Assembly (NCBI GenBank): GCA_030426065.1
Contig: JAUHZH010000066.1
Span: 1-8,799, forward strand
Direction: 5' to 3'
Source of the DNA: Gammaproteobacteria bacterium
GTDB lineage: Bacteria; Pseudomonadota; Gammaproteobacteria; Xanthomonadales; Marinicellaceae
DNA length: 8,799 nucleotides
Below the pieces are notes generated by a model that made no database searches, was not told where the DNA came from, and was given only the letters and a program-made list of their open reading frames with translations. A program made the translations under genes and the position numbers. Position 1 is the first letter of the stretch; every line of letters starts with the position of its first letter. Positions 5,727 through 8,799 of this stretch are shown in pieces.

Positions 5727-8092
5727 GATTTCACTCCTACCACGCGACGAGAATTCAACACCACCCACAATGATGAAGCTGACATGCCAATGGCAGCCAA
5801 CCAAGGGGGCAACATGCCCATCATCGCCAATGGTGTGACACTGAGATTATACAGCAGCGCCCAGGCCAAATTTTGTTTGATGATTCGCTGGGTCTTGGCC
5901 GACACTTGGACGGCATGAGACAACGGTGCCAGTGAACCACCCAGCACCACCCAGTCAGAGGCCGCATGTGCCAAACTGGCGCCTTGTTTCAAAGAAATCG
6001 AAACTTGCGCCGCTGCCAAAACAGGCGCATCGTTGACGCCATCACCCACCATCACGGCCGGCTGGTGTTGAAGCAAAACCGATTGTTTGTCGCTGGGTGT
6101 CATTTTGGCATGCCATTGATCAAAACCCAGTTGTTCTGCACAACTGGCCACTGCCTGGCGGTCATCACCACTGATCAGGTGGCAAATTTTGCCACTGACA
6201 TTGAGCTGTCCAATGACGTCTTTAGCACCTTCGCGCCATTGCGCCGTCAATTCGAATCCTGCAACAACAGTTCCATCACTGGCGAGATACACCACAGTGT
6301 GCGCACTGTCCAGATCCGGCACATCGCATGACAATGAAGCCAGCCAAGACCGGCTGCCCAAGTGGTATTTTTGGCCATCAATCACCCCTTCCACCCCTTG
6401 GCCTGGCCACTCTTTGGCTTGTTCGACTTTGATTCCAGCGCTGGGGTGATGAAAAGCACTGGCAATGGGGTGGTCACTGATTTGTTGCAAAGCAGCGGTG
6501 ATGAGTGGGACATCAAGCTTTTGAAACTCATCCCCTCGACCACAATCTATTGTTTTCACCACCCGCATTTGGTTTTCTGTCAGTGTGCCCGTTTTATCAA
6601 AAAACCAGTGCTTGATTTGATGCAAATCGGTGATGGCTTTTGTTTGGGTGATCAACAACCCATGTTTGACTAAATTGACACCTGCCGCGGTCATGGCTGT
6701 GGGTGTAGCCAGAGACAAAGCACAGGGACAGGTGGCAATCAACACCGCCAACAAGGCTTGCAACGTCATGCCAGTTTGTAAGAACCCATGTATCAGCAAA
6801 GTAACCAAAGCCAACAACAGGACGGTGGCGACAAAGTAACTGGCCACACGATCAGCCACCATCACCTGAACGGGCTTCTGACTTTGTGACTTTTCAATCA
6901 TTTGCGCCATTTCAGCGATCAAGTTTTCATGGCGCTTTTTCGTGACTTGGACCTTGAGTTCGCCTTTGATTAATTGCGCGCCCGCATACACCGCCTGTCC
7001 CTTGTCTTTGTTCACGGCTTTGGACTCCCCGGTCAAGAGCGACTCATTGAGATGGCCTTGACCTGACACAATCTGACCATCAGCGGCCACGGTTTCACCG
7101 CTTCGAATCAACAGCACATCGCCTTTGTCTAGCTCACCTATTGGCACGGTTTCAGTTCCTGTACCCACCACCCTTTCGGCGCTGATTGGCACCATGTCCA
7201 TCAGTGCCGTTTGGACATCCAGGTTTTGTTTCTTGATGCGTTGCTCAACATACCTTCCAAGCAGTAAAAAAAAGATGAACATGGTCATCGAGTCAAAGTA
7301 AACATGACCCTGCCCCTTGAAACTCAAATAGACGCTGACGAAATAAGCCAATGAAATGCTCAGGGCGACGGGCACGTCCATACCCAAATGGCGATTCCTC
7401 AGTCCACGCCATGCATTTTTGACAAAGGTTTGGCCGGCATAAAAATACACAGCGGTCGCCACCAACAAGCTCAACAAGACAAAGAAGCGTCGAATCACAG
7501 GTTCGCTGACTGCCATTGTTTCTGAATACAGGGGCACCGACATGGTCATGATGAACATCATGCCGATACCAGACACCAACAATTGTTTCAGTGGTTTGTT
7601 GTTGTCATTGGTCGATTGATGGGCGGGTTTGGCTTGGTAACCCAGTTGTGTCAATTGGCGATGGATTGCTGCCCATTCTATGACAGATGGTGAAAACGTC
7701 ACTGTAACACGGTGTGTGACGCTGTTGATGTGAACCTCATCAACGCCTGACAACTGTGACAACACCTTATCAATCAACCAAGCACAGGCACTGCAATACA
7801 TGCCATCCACGCGCCAAACACACTGTGCCTTGTCCGAAGAAAGTGGAATGACCCAATCCGCCGCCACACGTGCCATTTGTTCGACATCAGGTGGCGTCAC
7901 AGACACTGGTTGATGGGGCTTTTCATCGGCCCGGTATTGATAAAACTGCTGGTGATGGTGATCATCCAAAAACTGAGCGACGGCCTGGCAACCGATACAA
8001 CACATGTCGCGAGCCACACCTCCCACTTGGGCTTGAATATTGACCCCTTCCGGAATCACTTCACCACAATGAAAACAGCTGTTATTGGTCAC
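5723..8092 (-). CDS. ccoI: CcoI (CopA2/FixI), copper-translocating P1B-type ATPase
   Basis: Inner-membrane pump of 789 residues that exports copper to the periplasm for the CuB site of cbb3 oxidase. In order: an N-terminal Cys cluster CFHC (6-9) and CCIGC (31-35), typical of FixI/CcoI; a His run (45-47); a heavy-metal-associated domain with YCSAC (99-103); a membrane domain from about 170; TGES (354-357); the ion-path motif CPCALSLATP (455-464); DKTGT with phosphorylated Asp499; His541-Pro542; GDGVND (683-688); and C-terminal SASSLWVVLNSRR. All catalytic motifs are intact. The start is a GTG (8092) inside the end of the ccoH-like gene. No in-frame start lies between it and an upstream TGA (8132-8134), and a later Met30 would lose the first CxxC pair. 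The ribosome site is poor, so translation is probably coupled to the upstream gene. Confidence 0.97.
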   Translation of the reverse strand: MTNNSCFHCGEVIPEGVNIQAQVGGVARDMCCIGCQAVAQFLDDHHHQQFYQYRADEKPHQPVSVTPPDVEQMARVAADWVIPLSSDKAQCVWRVDGMYCSACAWLIDKVLSQLSGVDEVHINSVTHRVTVTFSPSVIEWAAIHRQLTQLGYQAKPAHQSTNDNNKPLKQLLVSGIGMMFIMTMSVPLYSETMAVSEPVIRRFFVLLSLLVATAVYFYAGQTFVKNAWRGLRNRHLGMDVPVALSISLAYFVSVYLSFKGQGHVYFDSMTMFIFFLLLGRYVEQRIKKQNLDVQTALMDMVPISAERVVGTGTETVPIGELDKGDVLLIRSGETVAADGQIVSGQGHLNESLLTGESKAVNKDKGQAVYAGAQLIKGELKVQVTKKRHENLIAEMAQMIEKSQSQKPVQVMVADRVASYFVATVLLLALVTLLIHGFLQTGMTLQALLAVLIATCPCALSLATPTAMTAAGVNLVKHGLLITQTKAITDLHQIKHWFFDKTGTLTENQMRVVKTIDCGRGDEFQKLDVPLITAALQQISDHPIASAFHHPSAGIKVEQAKEWPGQGVEGVIDGQKYHLGSRSWLASLSCDVPDLDSAHTVVYLASDGTVVAGFELTAQWREGAKDVIGQLNVSGKICHLISGDDRQAVASCAEQLGFDQWHAKMTPSDKQSVLLQHQPAVMVGDGVNDAPVLAAAQVSISLKQGASLAHAASDWVVLGGSLAPLSHAVQVSAKTQRIIKQNLAWALLYNLSVTPLAMMGMLPPWLAAIGMSASSLWVVLNSRRVVGVKS

Positions 8093-8264
8093 CGTCTTCT
8101 TTGTCCATCTGGAACTTGTTTTGCTTGGCGATCACCACGGGTGCATTTTGATTGGCCAAATAAACCGTGTAAATGCCTGCCACAACGGCAGAAGCAGGCA
8201 ATGCAATCATGACCCACACCCAAGGGTGTTTATACCAAGGTTTGTCTTTGTCTTCTTGACTCAT
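8082..8264 (-). CDS. ccoH: Short CcoH/FixH-like single-pass membrane protein
   Basis: Protein of 60 residues: a charged start, then PWYKHPWVWVMIALP leading into one transmembrane helix (about 14-36), and a hydrophilic tail. The position between ccoG and ccoI and the aromatic WYK-PW-W start match the N-terminus of CcoH/FixH, whose anchor interacts with the cbb3 oxidase during assembly. Classical FixH proteins are about 150 residues with a periplasmic domain; here it is absent, because the frame stops (TAA) just as ccoI begins. The ATG at 8264 overlaps the ccoG stop (ATGA) and has no Shine-Dalgarno, which suggests coupling. It could instead be an unrelated small accessory protein; the assignment rests on position plus N-terminal similarity. 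Confidence 0.75.
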   Translation of the reverse strand: MSQEDKDKPWYKHPWVWVMIALPASAVVAGIYTVYLANQNAPVVIAKQNKFQMDKEDGDQ

Positions 8265-8701
8265 TTTTTGTATCCAAAATATTTGATGGTCTCACTCACG
8301 CTGGCAGACTCACTGCTGACGTGTAACTCAATGGTGTGCAAGCGCTTGTTGGCTTCGGCTTTGGAAGCTCGAATCTTGATGGGCACTGAAATTAATTCGC
8401 CCGGTGCGGCTTGCAACATTGACACATCCACATCGGTGGCCACTTCCAACCCTGGCAAACCTGAAGCTGACAATTGATAAACGTCGGCCTTCCTGCCTTT
8501 GTTCATGATTTTGATGGTGTAGACATTTTCAATGGTGTCTTTATCAACCATGCGATAAAAAGTGTTGCGGTCATGAAGTACATTCAGCGCCATTGGACTG
8601 CGCATCAGAAACGCCAAAACAAACCCCAAAACCAAAGCAGCCAGAATCCCCGCATAGATCACAATGCGTGGCCTCATGATGCGACTGGTCTGGCCATTCA
8701 T
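8261..8701 (-). CDS. Intact open frame for the CcoG membrane anchor plus Ig-like C-terminal domain
   Basis: Downstream of the TAG, an uninterrupted 146-codon frame starts at ATG 8701. It encodes a basic cytoplasmic start (GQTSRIMRPR), one transmembrane helix (about 13-33), and the periplasmic FixG C-terminal Ig-like domain, recognised by LHDRNTFYR (42-50) and the beta-strand pattern TIKIMNKGRKADVYQL. It stops with a TGA overlapping the next gene. An automatic caller would list it as its own gene. Only A/G-rich sequence, not a good Shine-Dalgarno, precedes the ATG, so independent translation is doubtful. More likely it is the tail of ccoG, made only if the stops are suppressed or are artefacts. 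On its own it would lack all redox centres. Confidence 0.6.
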   Translation of the reverse strand: MNGQTSRIMRPRIVIYAGILAALVLGFVLAFLMRSPMALNVLHDRNTFYRMVDKDTIENVYTIKIMNKGRKADVYQLSASGLPGLEVATDVDVSMLQAAPGELISVPIKIRASKAEANKRLHTIELHVSSESASVSETIKYFGYKK

Positions 8702-8799
8702 TTCTTTTTCAGTGGTCTATTTGATCAGGCCTTTGGGTAAACCGGTTTTTTCCATCACGTCATCACAGGCATCGATGCAATCCGTACAAGCGATTCATT
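8261..8799 (-). pseudogene. ccoG: ccoG (FixG/RdxA), C-terminal part, interrupted by two in-frame stops
   Basis: Read continuously in one frame, this stretch gives the end of the second ferredoxin motif and the whole C-terminal region of CcoG, a membrane iron-sulfur protein shown elsewhere to be a cupric reductase needed for cbb3 assembly. The visible sequence is stop-I-A-C-T-D-C-I-D-A-C, then DDVMEKTGLPKGLIK, stop, TTEKEMNGQTSRIMRPR, a transmembrane helix and an Ig-like domain. The TGA (8795-8797) occupies the place of the first Cys of C-x2-C-x2-C-x3-C. The TAG (8717-8719) occupies the place of the Tyr in the family's GLI(R/K)YTTE. No frameshift is seen, and the other three Cys and the flanks are conserved. 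If not read through, the product loses the second cluster and the C-terminal domain. Recent decay, sequence error or recoding are all possible. Confidence 0.7.

Noticed and set aside
8769..8797. Possible selenocysteine insertion (TGA followed by the palindrome GCATCGATGC at 8769-8778)
   Set aside because: The palindrome can form only a 3-4 bp stem with almost no loop, unlike a bacterial SECIS. The second stop (TAG) in the same gene cannot be explained by selenocysteine.

Overview
The window looks like chromosomal DNA of an aerobic gammaproteobacterium. The basis is a cbb3-oxidase biogenesis cluster in the order ccoG-ccoH-ccoI-ccoS-TauE/SafE, a LolD/MacB-type ABC export cassette with periplasmic adaptors and a lipoprotein, and a base composition that looks to be in the mid-40s % GC by eye. 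I cannot name the genus from sequence alone. Every supported gene is on the minus strand, so the region reads from high to low coordinates. I see no RNA gene, insertion sequence, CRISPR array or long repeat, and no gap between genes exceeds about 110 bases.

Right half (8799 to 4848): copper supply and assembly genes for the cbb3-type cytochrome c oxidase. The order is the C-terminal part of ccoG (cupric reductase/ferredoxin-like protein), a very short ccoH-like membrane protein, ccoI (copper P-type ATPase), ccoS, and a Cys-containing TauE/SafE (DsbD_2-like) membrane protein. Neighbours overlap or nearly abut, so this is one operon whose promoter lies outside the window. The ccoG reading frame carries two in-frame stops where the family has coding residues. 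One is a TGA at the first Cys of a C-x2-C-x2-C-x3-C iron-sulfur motif, and the other is a TAG at a Tyr a little downstream. The remaining ccoG sequence looks intact.

A gap of about 107 bases (4741-4847) holds a probable extended -10 promoter for the next operon.

Left half (4740 to 1): an ABC-type export system. A LolD/MacB-like ATPase is followed by three consecutive, diverged HlyD/MacA-type periplasmic adaptor genes and then a MacB/FtsX-like permease that runs off the left edge. All junctions overlap by 1 or 4 bases. The first two adaptors are short, with a signal peptide, lipoyl halves, a coiled coil and a beta-barrel. The third is a lipoprotein with an added membrane-proximal domain. Three different adaptors for one ATPase suggests a hetero-oligomeric adaptor ring in a tripartite efflux or secretion machine. 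The substrate cannot be told from the window.

The two points most worth following up are the doubly interrupted but otherwise conserved ccoG and the triple-adaptor ABC cassette.
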